NCBI GenBank assembly: GCA_013146195.2
Contig: CM028378.1
Coordinates: 8,175,350 to 8,239,349 of the forward strand
Source of the DNA: Codonopsis lanceolata
Lineage: Eukaryota; Streptophyta; Magnoliopsida; Asterales; Campanulaceae
Direction of reading: 5' to 3'
DNA length: 64,000 nucleotides
A model generated the notes under the pieces. The model searched no databases and was not told where the DNA came from. It was given only the letters and a program-made list of their open reading frames with translations. The position numbers and the translations under genes were made by a program. Below, piece after piece: positions 47,692-60,460 of this stretch. The first letter of the stretch is position 1; each line of letters opens with the position of its first letter.

Positions 47692-50600
47692 ATGGCGACA
47701 CCGCAGAAGGTTCTCTCGACGAAAGAGGCCGACATACAGATGATGCTGGCGGCCGAAGTCCACCTCGGTACCAAGAACTGTGATTTTCAGATGGAGCGTT
47801 ACGTATTCAAGCGCCGTAACGATGGTAACATATCTCTCTCTGTCTTTGATTTACTCGTATGTTTTTTAAATTACTCAATTGAATGATACACTTGAAATCA
47901 CGATTGAAATCTTTTTTCCTGATGTCTTCTACTGGAATTAACCGTTTTAATTGTTGAATGGGATTTGCTAAGTTTGGTATTAAACCATCACGATTTTATA
48001 TTAGCTTGTTCTCTGATATTTGTATTCAAAGCCTATAATTTTCTCCAGAAATCATGCATATGAAATGATAATGGAGTAATCTGATGTAGAATGAAGGAAT
48101 TTTCCTTAAATGTACAATTTTATTTTTATCACTATACCTCGCTCTTGGTTTATACTGCTTGGCCACAGATCACGCTGATCGTCCTATGTTTTTGTAATAA
48201 TAACAAGGAGCATGCCTTAAAATAAAAATTGAACTGTCAGTTACGAGAATAAGAGAATAAAGTTTGCTTTCTCTGTGAAACACCAGATTTAGCATACAAT
48301 TAATTGTAGAACAAGTAATCACTAATTTAAGCCCTTGTTTCCTTTGTGTACTCTTTTTATCAGTTCACACAGTTCAATCTCTGTCTACATTGTAGACTCT
48401 TCAACAATGTCTGGCTCAGAAGCCTCTAATCTGTCAATATTTAGCTCCCTCCAGTAGGGTTCTGTTCATCTCCTGTTCAATCATATGATAGTTCTGTTTC
48501 AAGTAGCAATTTTGTAACACTTGGCAAGTTGTGTAAATAACAGAGAGGAAAAGTAAGAAAATGAAATGAGTATCTAGAACCATAAATATCCACTCCAAAA
48601 TAATGCTTGGAAGTCTACAGCCGAATATTATGTTAAAATGATTGCTAAACAATATGACCATTTGGCTGACTTCTTATTGAACAAGAAGTATTGTATGCAA
48701 TCCTCAGAATAAAGTTTACAGGATCCAGATAGAAATTTGGCCTTCAATATCACAAAGAAAATTTGAGATAACATTTGAAAGAAGCAATGGAGAGACTGAG
48801 AGCTATAAAAAAGATGGGAGCAAATGGAAGACACTCGAGGATAATCTCAATATAATCCATTTCTAAAAAAAGACTTGAATATGAATAAATGAAGAATTGA
48901 TTGATAAGTAATTGAATATATTTTTTTTGATAAGTAAAAGATTGTATTAATATGCTTCAAACAGTATATGCGACCTATGTACACAGTAAGTATACAAGCT
49001 GTTCACTTTACACTAGAGATTTTATCCACAAATTCTACAAGACGATTGCCAACCTGCGCAATCAACTTTCTGTTGATAGGTAAGTATGATCCCTTGGTAT
49101 GGGGATTGGAATCAAGGACCTCAAGGTCTTTGCCTGAGTGCCCTTGCCTTCTCTCCCACCCCTTGGGTTCCAATCAACTTATGACACCAAAAAAACATAG
49201 TTTGCAAAATCATCTTCTCTTTTTCCTCCACCCTCCTCTCTTAGTTCTCGAAATATCTTCCATTTCTTTCCCTCCATATGGACCAGCACACTGCCAATGG
49301 AACCACACTCCAAAACTAATTTTTCTTTTTCCTCTTGTACAAAGACCAGCTTTCCATCAAGCATCAAGTGCTTCACTGATATAGGCATAACCCAATAATC
49401 CTTGTTAAGATTGAAAACATAATCCCATAGCTTCCTAGCAGCTGGACAGTGCAACTGGAGATGGTTTACACTCTCCTGATCCGCCTTATATAGAAAACAC
49501 CAATTAACATAAATTTTATTCCTTTTACGCAGATTGTCACCAGTTAGAAGGGCTTCATTGACAACTTCCCACATGAAAAAACTCAATGGTTGTAGCCTTG
49601 GTTGAAATAGCACCAAGAGGGAGACCTAAATAAAAAGTTGGTAACTTTCCCACTTTGCACCCAAAGAAATCTGCTAGATATTCAACATTGGTCACGAATG
49701 ATCTACCTCACAAAACACAAGAGTATCATCAGCTAAAAGCAAGTGAGAGTTTTGTAGTTCCTGATTTTTGTCTCTACCCGCATCAAAACCACGAATAAGA
49801 TTTTTGGCTGCCGATATATCTATCATTCTACTCAAGGCCTCCATGACTATAATGAATAGGAAGGGAGATAGAGAATCTCCATGCCTTAACCTTTTCGAGC
49901 TAGAGAAAAACCCTGCTGGCTCACCATTAACCAGCTCCGATAACTTTGCCGATGAAATACAGAAAAAATCCACTCTCTCCATCGACTGCCGAAACCCATC
50001 CTCGTCAGCAAATTGTCCAGAAATGCCCAATTTACGTGATCATAAGCCTTCTCAATATCGAATTTACAAATCATGGCTTCCCACTTCTTAATCTCGAATT
50101 TAAAACCTCATTTGCAATCAACATTCAACACAGCCTTCGCAATAATTTTGTACACACCTCCTACCAGACTAAATGGCCTGAAGTCTTTGATAGCATCTAC
50201 CCCGCTATGGTATGCTTTTCTCAAATCTCCATCAAGCATGAAAAAAAGAGAATACAGCCATGACATCATTTTTTATCAGCTCCCAGCAGTGCTGGAAAAA
50301 AAATACTTGGGATCCCATCTGTTCCCGGAGCTTTATCCCCTTTCAAACCTTCCACTGCTCCACTAACCTCTTCTTCTGAAAATGGAGCTTCGAGGATATC
50401 CTTATCTTCTGCACTAATTGACTTGAGCGGAATCCATTCCAGCTTTTTGTTTCAGTCACTGTTATGTGTGTATAAACATTGGTAAAAACTTGCTATGCCA
50501 TTTCTAATCCTTGAATCTTCCTCAAGCACCTCCTGGTTAATTTTCACCTTCCGAATCTGGTTAAATTTTTTATGAGTATTCGCCATCCAATGAAAGTACC

Positions 50601-52552
50601 TTGTATGATTGTCTCCCTCCCTCAACCATTGTATCCGAGATTTTTGATGCCAACTAATCTCCTCGCTTCGCAACAACCTTTGGATTTCTATTTTCAGAGA
50701 TGCCCAATTAGATAATTCTGCAACTTTAAGACCCTCCGCTCCTTCCTTCTCATCCAGCGCTCTAACCTCTTCTAAAAACTTATGTAAGTTTTATGCAATG
50801 GCATCATGACTTGATCTCCAAATGCTAGATACCAAAAATTACCAAGTCTTGGACACACCGAAGTCCACATTATTTCCTTTACTAGGTTTCCTCACGTAAG
50901 GCAAAATATTGTTGAGAAAACGATAACATCATGAAGGTTCCAAAATGATAGCACGTGAAAGTTGCACTCAATACAGTATGAATTCAGTTCAGCGTGCACA
51001 TTGTAAACTCAAGCTTGAAGCTGAATCGATGAGTATGCATCAGGTGTTGACCATTTGTTATGTAGTGTAACTGTGAACTATTTTTTCTTCTTACAGTATA
51101 GAATTTATCTTGTATTGTTGGATTAATTGGAATTATTTATTAACTTATCCATGTTTTACTATATATCTATATGATTTGTTTAGGAATCTACATCATCAAT
51201 CTTGGGAAGACATGGGAGAAGCTTCAAATGGCAGCTAGGGTTATTGTTGCTATTGAGAACCCACAGGACATCATTGTCCAGTCTGCCAGGCCTTATGGTC
51301 AGAGGGCTGTTCTTAAGTTTGCCCAGTATACTGGAGCTCACGCTATTGCTGGTCGTCACACGCCTGGTACTTTTACTAACCAGCTTCAGACATCGTTCAG
51401 TGAGCCTCGTCTTCTTATCCTGACTGATCCAAGGACTGACCATCAGGTCAGTACTTATCTGCTAACTTTGTGCTTGTCTGGAGTTTTGGAAAAGTGGTTG
51501 CGACAGAATTGCAACTTGTTTGTTTTTGTCAGTGGATTGTCTGTTTTCATGATATGTATTGGACCTCATTATTACAATTCATACTGATTTTACGATGATC
51601 TGAGATTCCTACAGCCCATCAAGGAAGGCGCACTTGGAAACATCCCTACAATTGCTTTTTGCGACACAGATTCTCCTATGAGATATGTTGATATTGGTAT
51701 CCCAGCCAATAACAAAGGGAAGCACAGCATAGGATGTCTTTTCTGGCTATTGGCCAGGATGGTTCTTCAGATGAGAGGGGTTATAAACCAAGGCCATAAA
51801 TGGGATGTCATGGTATGCAACTGCAGACTTTTAGTTTCATGTTTGATTATGTTTGCAGAACCAGGATTTAATATCTTTTGATAGAAAATGGGAGGGTATT
51901 TTCACATTCCAGTTATTTGAATAAACATGTATGATATCTTTCCGTATACTTGTTCGTATTGAGGAAAACTTATCTGATGATGGTAAAATTTTGTTCAGGT
52001 TGATCTATTTTTCTATAGGGAGCCTGAGGAGTCTAAGGAACAACAAGATGAGGACCTAGCGGTTGCCCCAGAATACCCAGTAGACTACGGTGCTGGAGCA
52101 CTTGGTCTTGATGCCCAGTGGTCTGGTCAAATCCCTGATGCACAGTGGAACGCTGATATCGGTGCTCCTGTCATCCCGGCTGTTCCTGCTGCTGTTGGGT
52201 GGACTCCTGATGTCGGTTAGTAGGATTCTCCCCTTTCTATTTTGTGGCAGTGCCTTCCTTGTCCCAGTGATTTGTTTATTGACTATATGCAGCAAATTTT
52301 GTTTCTCTTTATTTGAATTTCCATAGTTTAAAGTGATTTTTATATAACATACCATGTTAGTGAGTCACTATTGTTATGTATTGATGGTGTTGGGTTGGGT
52401 TGTGTTCGACTGCAGATGATCTTTACATGTCCTCTGAAGTCCATTTTTCTTACTTATTTTTTGTTTGGTTTCTAGCACCAATTGCTGGTGGAGATGGATG
52501 GGATGCTGCTGCCGCACCAGCAATGGCTGCTCCTGCAACTGGCTGGGAGTGA
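47692..52552 (+). CDS. RPSA: 40S ribosomal protein SA (uS2), complete, five exons
   Basis: Exons 47692-47824, 51184-51446, 51615-51812, 51999-52215 and 52476-52552 join in frame with GT-AG introns to give 295 residues, normal for plant RPSA. Diagnostic segments: MMLAAEVHLGTKNCDFQMER, GIYIINLGKTWEKLQMAARV, AIENPQDIIVQSARPYGQRA, GRHTPGTFTNQLQTSFSEPR, LILTDPRTDHQ, GNIPTIAFCDTDSPMRYVDI and ANNKGKHSIGCLFWLLARM. The tail is acidic, then Ala/Pro/Trp-rich, ending TGWE. The protein sits on the small subunit near uS5 and uS21 and is needed for 18S rRNA 3' maturation. Intron 1 is 3.4 kb because it holds an antisense LINE; other introns are 168-260 bp. Exon 1 ends GATG and exon 2 starts GA, restoring Asp-Gly. 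All conserved regions are intact. Confidence 0.97.
48921..50800 (-). mobile_element. 5'-truncated LINE in RPSA intron 1 (antisense)
   Basis: The poly-A tail and 3' end (CTTTTACTTATCAAAAAAAA on the minus strand) are at 48921-48940. ORF2 pieces on the minus strand: LRSEEISWHQKSRIQWLREG then DNHTRYFHWMANTHKK (50676-50560, upstream of RT), FDIEKAYDHVNWAFLDNLLT (50065), SPFLFIIVMEALSRM and LLLADDTLVFCE (49880-49700, palm motif with L for F), and zf-RVT LSFFMWEVVNEALLTG (about 49590-49540). Frames are broken. The endonuclease and ORF1 are missing; the 5' boundary near 50800 and its duplication were not resolved. A SINE is nested at 49069-49170. Confidence 0.85.
49069..49170 (-). mobile_element. tRNA-derived SINE, copy 3, nested in the LINE
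   Basis: Perfect 10-bp duplication CAATCAACTT at 49059-49068 and 49171-49180. Minus-strand body: GAACCCAAGGGGTGGGAGAG, A-box-like AAGGCAAGGGCACTCAGG, B-box-like TTGATTCCAATCCCC, and tail ATACTTACCTATCAAC. Same family as 761-867. Confidence 0.88.
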
Positions 52553-53478
52553 AAAGGGGTTCGTGGAACATGTTTTTTTTGTTAGTACATTAGAAATGCA
52601 ATCCTGTAATGGAGTATGGTTGAAATTGGCATAGGTTTAAAAAGTTTTGATGTTTATGATGGTATTGAACAGAGCTACGTTTTTGTTTTGGTACACCCCC
52701 CACTAAGTTTATTTATTAGATTCAGGCTGCTTTTGTTTGTCCTAATGGTTTATACTAGGTTCTCTTTAAATACCCGGGTCAAATCTAAATTATTAGTTTC
52801 TTTATTTATTTTTAGTCTAGGATCCACTCTACGGGGTCTGGTTATCGAGGGTGTTATAAAGCAATTGTTCATTCTTGTTTAATGATGTTCAGAATCTGGG
52901 ACTTGATATTTCTTGCCAGTCTACTTTCTAAATTCTCTTAGTTGGCGTTTGGCCACTTAATTTTTCTGCTTATTGTAGTTTGGCCACTGATTGGTGGAAA
53001 ATGTCAATTGGGCCAGAAGACTGTAGATACGGTGCAAGTGATACCCTTTTTTGGATGAACGTTAGGTTCAACCATTACATTTAACACTTATTTTGCTCTT
53101 GTTAATGAACAATTTCATTCCCTTTGTCCACAAATCAAAACTAGTAAGCCCTAATTTTATAATGCAACCCTAAGTGTCAAACAATTGAAACGAAATCAGT
53201 CAGTAAAACAAAATTCTGGAAGCCTATTGTCTACCTTCACAGCCTATCGTCTACGTTAGCTGATATTATTGGAAGCAACCACCGCCTGGCTCCCTTGCCA
53301 GCCCTTACCGATTTGCCTTGGAAGTGCTCAATTGAAATGAAACCGGTCCTGCTTTCTATCTGTCTCTCGCTGTATGTCTCTCTCTAGGGTTGCTCCTAAT
53401 TGAGCCATATTTTTTAAGGCTTTCTCTCTCTCTAGGGCTGCTCTTAATTGAATTTTTTTTATCCTCTTTGGTAGGGTT
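52553..53478. other. RPSA 3' region and intergenic sequence
   Basis: The first 300 bp are T-rich and fit a 3' untranslated region and downstream sequence. Beyond 52950 no gene is visible; fragments such as GTTGGCGTTTGGCCACTTAA suggest old MITE sequence. Confidence 0.5.
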
Positions 53479-55451
53479 GTTAATAATGATTTCGGTGGTG
53501 ATCTTCCATCTCGGTTGGACTTTGAAGGGGTTGGGGACTCACCTATGGTGATGAAATTTGTGACATAAGAAAATGATGAGATAGCTATTGAGAAAATACA
53601 CATGAAAATGTTCAAGGAGGATATTCCACATATTGGGATGGAGTTTGTAACAAAAGAAGTTGCACATAAATTTTACAACAATTACGCAAATAAAGCATGT
53701 TTTGGCACTCGAGTAAGTAAAACATATACTGAGAACGGAAGTGGCAGGATATTAGATAGAAATTTTTGTAACAATCTTGAAGGCTATCGGTGGAAAGATA
53801 AGCGAGATGCCAATGTAAAAGCTTATCGTTCTGAGACACGATGTGGTTGTCGAGCTATGTTGAAAGTTAACTGTTGGATAAATGGTAAGTATCACGTAAC
53901 TAATTCTGTTGTTGAGCATGTTCATTGTCTAACATCTCCTAGTAAGACTATTTACATCGGTCACATCGACAGGTGAAGCAAATATGGTTGATAGCTCTGG
54001 AATTTGTTCTAAAAAAGCTATTGAATATATGTCAAAACAAATTGATGGACGCGAGAATCTTGAGTTTATTCCACTAGATTACAAGAATTATTTGAGATCT
54101 AAACGAACGATGGAAATGAAAGTAGGTGATACTGGTGGTGTACTGGAATACTTGCAAAGAATGAAGACAGAGGATTCAAATTTCTTTTATGCGATACAAG
54201 TTGACGAGGATGACTTGATCACAAACATTTTTTGGGCAGATGGTATGATGATGATAGATTATTCCTGTTTTGGTGATATGGTTTGCTTTGATACAACTTA
54301 TAGAAAGCATAAAGACGATCAACCAATTACATGAATTGTTGGGGGTAAATCATTACAAGCAGACCAATATATGTATTTGACATATATATCAGAATGCAGA
54401 GTGCTTAAAAACTTTGTAAAAGATTTTAGTAACTGCATATATGATTATGAAGAAGAGGACTTTATAGGAGCATAGAATGAGATGCTCCATAAGTACAATC
54501 TCCATGAGAATGAATGGTTGAATCGTTTGTTCAAGATAAAAGAAAATGTATGTTAGTTATAACCACTCAACAAATTGAGAGTATGAATACTGTGTTAAAA
54601 ATGTATGTTAGTTATAACCATAGCTTATTACAAATTTTTCATTATTTTGAGAGATTAATTAATGAATGACGGTGTGAAGAATTCATTGCTGATTTTTGGG
54701 AGTGTAGCTCTAGTCCATCTATTTCATTCCCCACGAAAATTTTGAAGCACGCAGACTGTGTACACACCAGAAGCATTCAAATGGTTTCGAGGAGAATTGT
54801 GTAAGACACAAAATTGTAGTATGCACTATTAGATGAGTCGGATACTATTGCAAAATATAATATTACTCCTTATCATAAGAATTTTTACCATATTGTCACA
54901 TATGATTTATCAGAAGGTGTAGTTGTAAGAAGTTAATTCGAAACATGTGGTTAAGATTCCTGAACAACACACTAAAAAGGTGGACAAAAAGAGCAAAAAA
55001 AAAGGGATTGTTTTCGCCAACTCTGTGAGTACTATAGTCAAAGGAGATCCAAAGGCAATGATGGTAATACGTTACAAAGATTTTGTATCGATTGTATACT
55101 CAATTAGTAACTAGAGCTTCGGGGAATGAACAATCATATGAAATTGCTAAATGTGGCATTGAGACTTTGATGGAAGAAGTGGACTTGAACTTGGATAAAG
55201 TGAATGAAAAGCCTTCAGAACCTTAGTAACATCCAAACTCCCATGTTGACGATACTCTTTGAGATGGTAGCATTCCTAAAGTGAAAGGAATTATATTGAA
55301 GCCATCGGGTACCAGTAAATCTAGCAAGAGACCAAAAGGAGATTTAGAGAGGATCATTAAAAAGAATAAGTCTAAAGAAAAAAATAAATATGCTTTAAGC
55401 AATAATATGGATTTTGTTTTTGATGTTATTGAAGAAGATGAAGAATCATGA
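53479..55451 (+). pseudogene. FAR1/FHY3-related (FRS, MULE-derived) pseudogene
   Basis: The FAR1 DNA-binding domain is readable at 53626-53940 (GMEFVTKEVAHKFYNNYANK, then CGCRAMLKVNCW, HVTNSVVEHVH). The MULE transposase domain starts at 53985-54330 (ENLEFIPLDYKNYLRSKRTM, FFYAIQVDEDDLITNIFWAD, VCFDTTYRKHK). After a deletion it continues through stops with FVKDFSNCIYDYEEEDFIGA, YNLHENEWLNRLFKIKE, SYNHSLLQIFHYFERLI, FPTKILKHADCVHTRSI and the basic end KPSGTSKSSKRPKGDLERII. TGA/TAG/TAA codons near 53561, 53973 and 54332, and the loss of the middle of the transposase domain, make it non-functional. FRS proteins are transcription factors descended from a Mutator-like transposase. Confidence 0.85.
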
Positions 55452-57182
55452 TTTAATCTGGTGTGTTTTTCAATCCTAATATAACATTCTATTATTTATT
55501 TTAATTAACTTTATAATGTAGTCTTAAAAATAGAAATTGTCTTCTAATTAAATTTTTTTGCGGATATTTGTTGAATACATGTATCTTTTAGCATCTTAAC
55601 AATATCTATTTTAACGGTAACTAAATCATTTATTGTTTCTTTTTTTTGTTAGTTTCACCGAGCTACTGATAGATTCTATCTCAACAAGTCTATGATTAGG
55701 TCTGTATCACCTCAATTACTACCCTCAATACATCCTGTTTCACCTCATTTTCCACCCTTAATATATCCGCCACCCACACAGGTAATCTTTTCCCCGGTGA
55801 TGAAAATATGTTTGTACACTGTTTAGATGAGTCACGCTTTCATACATTAAACAACGAAAACATTTTTTTCTATGACAACTCACTCAACCACAAATGTACC
55901 AAGAGGATTACATTGCAAGAAATCATCAACATGCTGCTACAAACATGTTTAACATACCATCACAAGGATACCAAGGATGGGTTGCTTTGAATAGATCCAA
56001 CTCGAATATGCAAAAGGAGTGAGAATTGAAGCAACTTTTGACCGAGCAGACTTAAGAGATTTAACTTTTTTAGTAAAACATGAGATGTCTTTGATTAATG
56101 TTTTGGTTTGAACAATTGTAATTTATTGGTGTTCTTAAAATTTTTGACTTCAAATGAGTTCATGGCTAATTTTGTTCAATGATTATGACTGGTATTGCAT
56201 ATGTGGTGCACTTTGCATCCATGTGTACGTATTAGTATTAAGAGTACATGTGTGTCTTTTCCTTTTCTTCTCTGCCATAGAGGTGTACTAACAGGATGTG
56301 TAAGAAATATTCTGTTGATGTTTGTTTATTTTCTTTAATATTTCATTGAGATAAGAAGTATTCTGTTGATGCTTGTTTATTTTCTTTAATATTTCATTGA
56401 GATAAGAAGCATTTTGTTGATGCAATTCAATGCTTTGTGATTATACCTACTGTTGAGCCATACACGACTATTGTAAAACTCTCTAACATTAGATTAGGTT
56501 CTGCTGACACTATCCAAGCAAAGCATGTACTTGTCTTAAAGAGTATTGAACTATAGAGGTCATTAGTTACTCACTTGGATCTTCCTCACTTTGTCACTTA
56601 TCACTCCAGAGTTCCCTTTAGCTCTGATGATATCCTTTTCTGTTAGCTCCCCTGGAATTTCGATCTTCCCTGGTATTGAAGGGATCTTTCAAAATGTGAT
56701 TGGAATTGTATAAATAATGAAAGAAATGGTTGGAACTGGGGGTGCAGCTAAGGTTATGAACCAAGTATCATATCTCTTCTGCGTTTTCACGAGTAAGGGG
56801 CCAATTCTCTGGCGGATAGTGTACATTATTCTCCCATATTCAGCTGCAGGCCATATTTCAGTTCCAAATACAGCTGCAACAATTTTAGCACTATATTATC
56901 ACATTTTGGATAATTGATTTAAGGACAAAATGTTTGTTGACAGATGCCAAGCATGAAGCATTTGTTGATTAAGGACAAAATGTATGTTTCCAACCCATGA
57001 TTTATCGTGTCTTTAAATGAGTGATAGTGGTTCATATTGATATCAGAATGGGTTGGATTTCTTGTTGCTGTTGTTTGGTTTGAGTTTATGGTTCCATGAT
57101 TACTTAGCAGTAACAAGATGGTGGTAATCACACTTATAATCTTAATTCACCCTCTATGTATATTAGTAGCGGCAAAATGAAT
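55452..57182. other. Intergenic sequence downstream of the FRS pseudogene
   Basis: No supported gene. A proline-rich reading near 55700-55790 (SPQLLPSIHPVSPHFPP) could be a further decayed exon of the pseudogene. A small tandem repeat lies at 56301-56422. Confidence 0.4.
56301..56422. repeat. Tandem repeat, about 51 bp x 2.4
   Basis: Units start at 56301, 56351 and 56402. Each carries TAAGAAGTATTCTGTTGATG or a close variant; the first two continue with TTTGTTTATTTTCTTTAATA. The third is partial. Confidence 0.85.
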
Positions 57183-57273
57183 GTTATGGATAATCATGAG
57201 TTAGTTTATTACTCATGGAAAACTAACTTATGATTATCCATGGATAATAGACTAACCCATAATTATCCATAAC
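57183..57273. mobile_element. Foldback MITE (91 bp palindrome)
   Basis: GTTATGGATAATCATGAGTT at the left pairs with the reversed right end GTTATGGATAATTATGGGTT, and the interior continues the palindrome almost to its centre. Family not assigned; the shape fits a small PIF/Harbinger or other foldback MITE. Confidence 0.65.
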
Positions 57274-57777
57274 ACCCCTTAAAACACCATTGCCACACCC
57301 ACCACTCTCACTCAATTAATTTTTTTTAATGTTTTACAAAAATGTCAATCATTTCCTACAATTTTGAGTTTTGCCATCAATTGGGAACAATGATGCGCGG
57401 TGGTGATTTCATTATGGTAATTGATTTTCATGTGAGTTTAGATCGATGTTGGTGGCATAGGAGTTGATGCGTAAGCGGATAATTTGGTATAAAAACAATG
57501 AAATATTTACAAAATGGAAAGGAAAATAGGGAGTAGCAGTGGCATCATAATGATGGTGGTGGTGGAGCGGCGACTATGGAGGTGGTAGTCCTGTTGGGGA
57601 ATCGGAAGCTTGCATGGAAAGAGTGAGTGGTAGGAGGAGAAACATGAAAACGGGGAGAAAAAAAAAAAGAAAACAAAAAGGAAGAGCAGCGTACAAAATG
57701 TTACTAAAAAGAGACAAACTTTACTTTTTTTTTTAATAAATATAAATCAAACAAATAAAAACAATTGATTTTATATA
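57274..57777. other. Intergenic sequence
   Basis: No gene seen. Contains A-rich runs (57658-57680) and GGTGGTGG-type words near 57555. Confidence 0.5.
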
Positions 57778-58017
57778 CTCCCTCTTTTTCAAACAAATAC
57801 TATTTCATTATACTATTTTGATATGTTTAAGGAGAGTTCACTTTCAAAAATTATGTTTACAATTTATATAATATTTCATCTTTACCATCCACTTGCGTTA
57901 TAAGTACATTATTTGTGCTTAACTATATTTATAATTATGACTAACTTTAATGACATTAATATATCTCTTAATAATTAAACTTTTCAAATGAGGACTCTTT
58001 GAGTGAAACGAAGGGAG
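57778..58017. mobile_element. Stowaway-like MITE (240 bp)
   Basis: Ends CTCCCTCTTTTTC and, reversed, CTCCCTTCGTTTCACTC, flanked by TA at 57776-57777 and 58018-58019. The interior shares the AGGACTCTTTG subterminal word with the MITE at 4060-4296. Confidence 0.8.
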
Positions 58018-60460
58018 TATTAGTTTATTTTTTATCCATTCATTTTATAGCTTAGAACTAGAATGATGAATATTATATATTCCATTTATAAAGACAAAAT
58101 ATGTATTTGACATAACTTAATGTTTGAACCTGACGTCCGTTCAGAAATTTGATTCGTTTGCATCATAACTAAAATACAGTGGTCCAATTAACATTTTCAA
58201 ACAATCATGGCCGAATTGTGACCCAATTGTGCGTTATCAATAAATTTTTTTTTGGTTTTCCAAAGACATCCCAAGTCTGAAAGTCCAAGATTAATTCTCC
58301 GAGTCGGGTAGCTAAATGGTTGTAGAAGCTCCCTCAATAAGTATTTAAACACAACTTACCAATTCGGTCCTAAGACTTTTAAAAATCTACGCTCTCAATC
58401 ATAGTCATTTTGATGGTGCTATTAACCCTAAAAAATATATAGTTAGAGTTTGTCATAATTTTAAATATGTTAGCATAGCCAATATAATCATAATATATTA
58501 AGGGTAAATTGTGGAAATCAAAGGCGTTATTAAATTAATTTTTTAAAGTATAGAATATTTTAAATTAAAATAATGTGTTCTTTGCATGAAGTGACAAGTG
58601 AGGTAGACCTTCACCCTATTTTATTCAAATCTCACTAAATTTGACCTCTTCACTCTTCATAATGTCGTTTTTGAGAGGAGTGTGATTTATGTAATTCTAT
58701 TACAGTCGGTTTGTTTTCACTTTTCAATGCACTGGCTTGTGTCTTCCTTCCAGTCGGTTTGTTTCTCACACCAATGCACTGGCTTGTGTATTATACAAGC
58801 ATTTTAATTTGTCCGTCCTAACAGTGAATGCAGATCCCACCTCATCCACAAAAATGTGTATTGGTTGGTTTGGTCCTCATCATCTGTATTACTAGTATGT
58901 ATCTTCTTCTTTTCCATTACCTCAAACTCACACTAAATTAAAACACTTAGGACTTGTTTGGTGATAAACACTACTATTATTAATCTCATTATTAGTACCT
59001 TCGTTATTAATCATCACTTGTTTGGTGCCACCCATTTGTTTAATCAAACTAGGAGACATGATAAACGCTTGTTTGATGATGGATATGCACAAGTTTTAGA
59101 CAGATTAGTGAGTAAAATGAGATCTGAAGGTGGCCACCAAGCATCCTTCAACAGCAACTTGATGGTATTTTGGGCATAACACAACCATTTAACAAGCCTA
59201 ATCCCCATAAAATTAAGTTTAAACTTACACGTATTTCGAAGCTTCCAATCCACCCAATGCCATTCATCTTTCGGATTGGTAGAACAGGGATAGAAAGGAA
59301 AACACAAGGTGATTTAAGCAAAAACCACGAAAAGAAGATTTTGGAACCAAACCATACTAAACCACTTAGTTTGGTTTTGTTGTTTATATAAATTGTTTTT
59401 AATCAATTTAACTAACATTAAGAGTAACATTAAAAACAATATTTTAATTTGGATCAACATTAAAGTTAGAAAATAACCTACTAAAAATAAATTTTCATAA
59501 AGAAAACAATACAAATTCCAAAATAAACACAAAATAATGGAAGAAATAATAACCCTCCAACAATCAAGATTTTATATACGACTAAATTAAGGGTTTAGAT
59601 TATGCATATCAGTGATCTAAATGTTGAGAATAATTAAAAAATGTTATATAATATATATTATATAAAAAATAGTAATAAAAAATATATAGATTAGTTTGGT
59701 TCGATAGTAAAAACCATGAACCGAACTGAACGGTTTTCAAAATTTTGAAACTAAAACCAAACTATCTTCGCTCGCTTTGGTTCCGTGGTTCCAAGGTGTC
59801 ATCACAATTCACAAAGCCAAAACAATCATCTACTTAGATTTTGTTCAGGTAATCAACTAGACAAAACACATTACATGATCTAATTAATTATTTTTGGCCT
59901 TCAACTCAACAAGATGTTATACCATCAAAGGCCTCTGCATAAGATAACACACAAGTCAAAATAGGCCCATCATCTGAAATGCATCTACCTCTTCGTCTAT
60001 AGCACAAGTACGGTATTAAACAAGGTGATGTAGAGAAACTATAAACTGGAGCTTCAACTAATTAAGTATTAGAAACATATTTACAAGAATCAAAATTCTG
60101 AAAATAATTTTGGGGGAGAGGGAAACTATAAATTCAAAAAGAAATTTACTTGCTGCTGTACTCTCTTTTGTACTTACTCTAAGGGTTCTCTTAAGGGCGT
60201 TTCAATTTTCCAATAAATCCTTGACTTTTTACAGAGATAACATACCTTCTATCTTTCTTCGTTTTTGGGGTGGGGTGTAGAGGTTGGGGAAACTATTGAT
60301 AAAGGCCAAACTTTTTTTGTTTCCCTAATAGTAATCGATTATTAATTTTTTTGTTGGGGAATCCACATCCTTCGGATGGATTGGTCGAATCAAATGATTG
60401 AGGCAATAATATTAGATTTGAGAAAGAAAAAAAAAACAAAAGGAAGAGCGGAAACTAATG
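58018..60460. other. AT-rich intergenic sequence with small duplications
   Basis: No supported gene. A direct duplication lies at about 58704-58800: CAGTCGGTTTGTTT and CAATGCACTGGCTTGTGT both occur twice, about 48 bp apart. Possible MITE remnants lie near 58950 (GGACTTGTTTGGTGATAAAC) and 59340-59790 (AACCAAACC-type inverted words). Confidence 0.5.
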
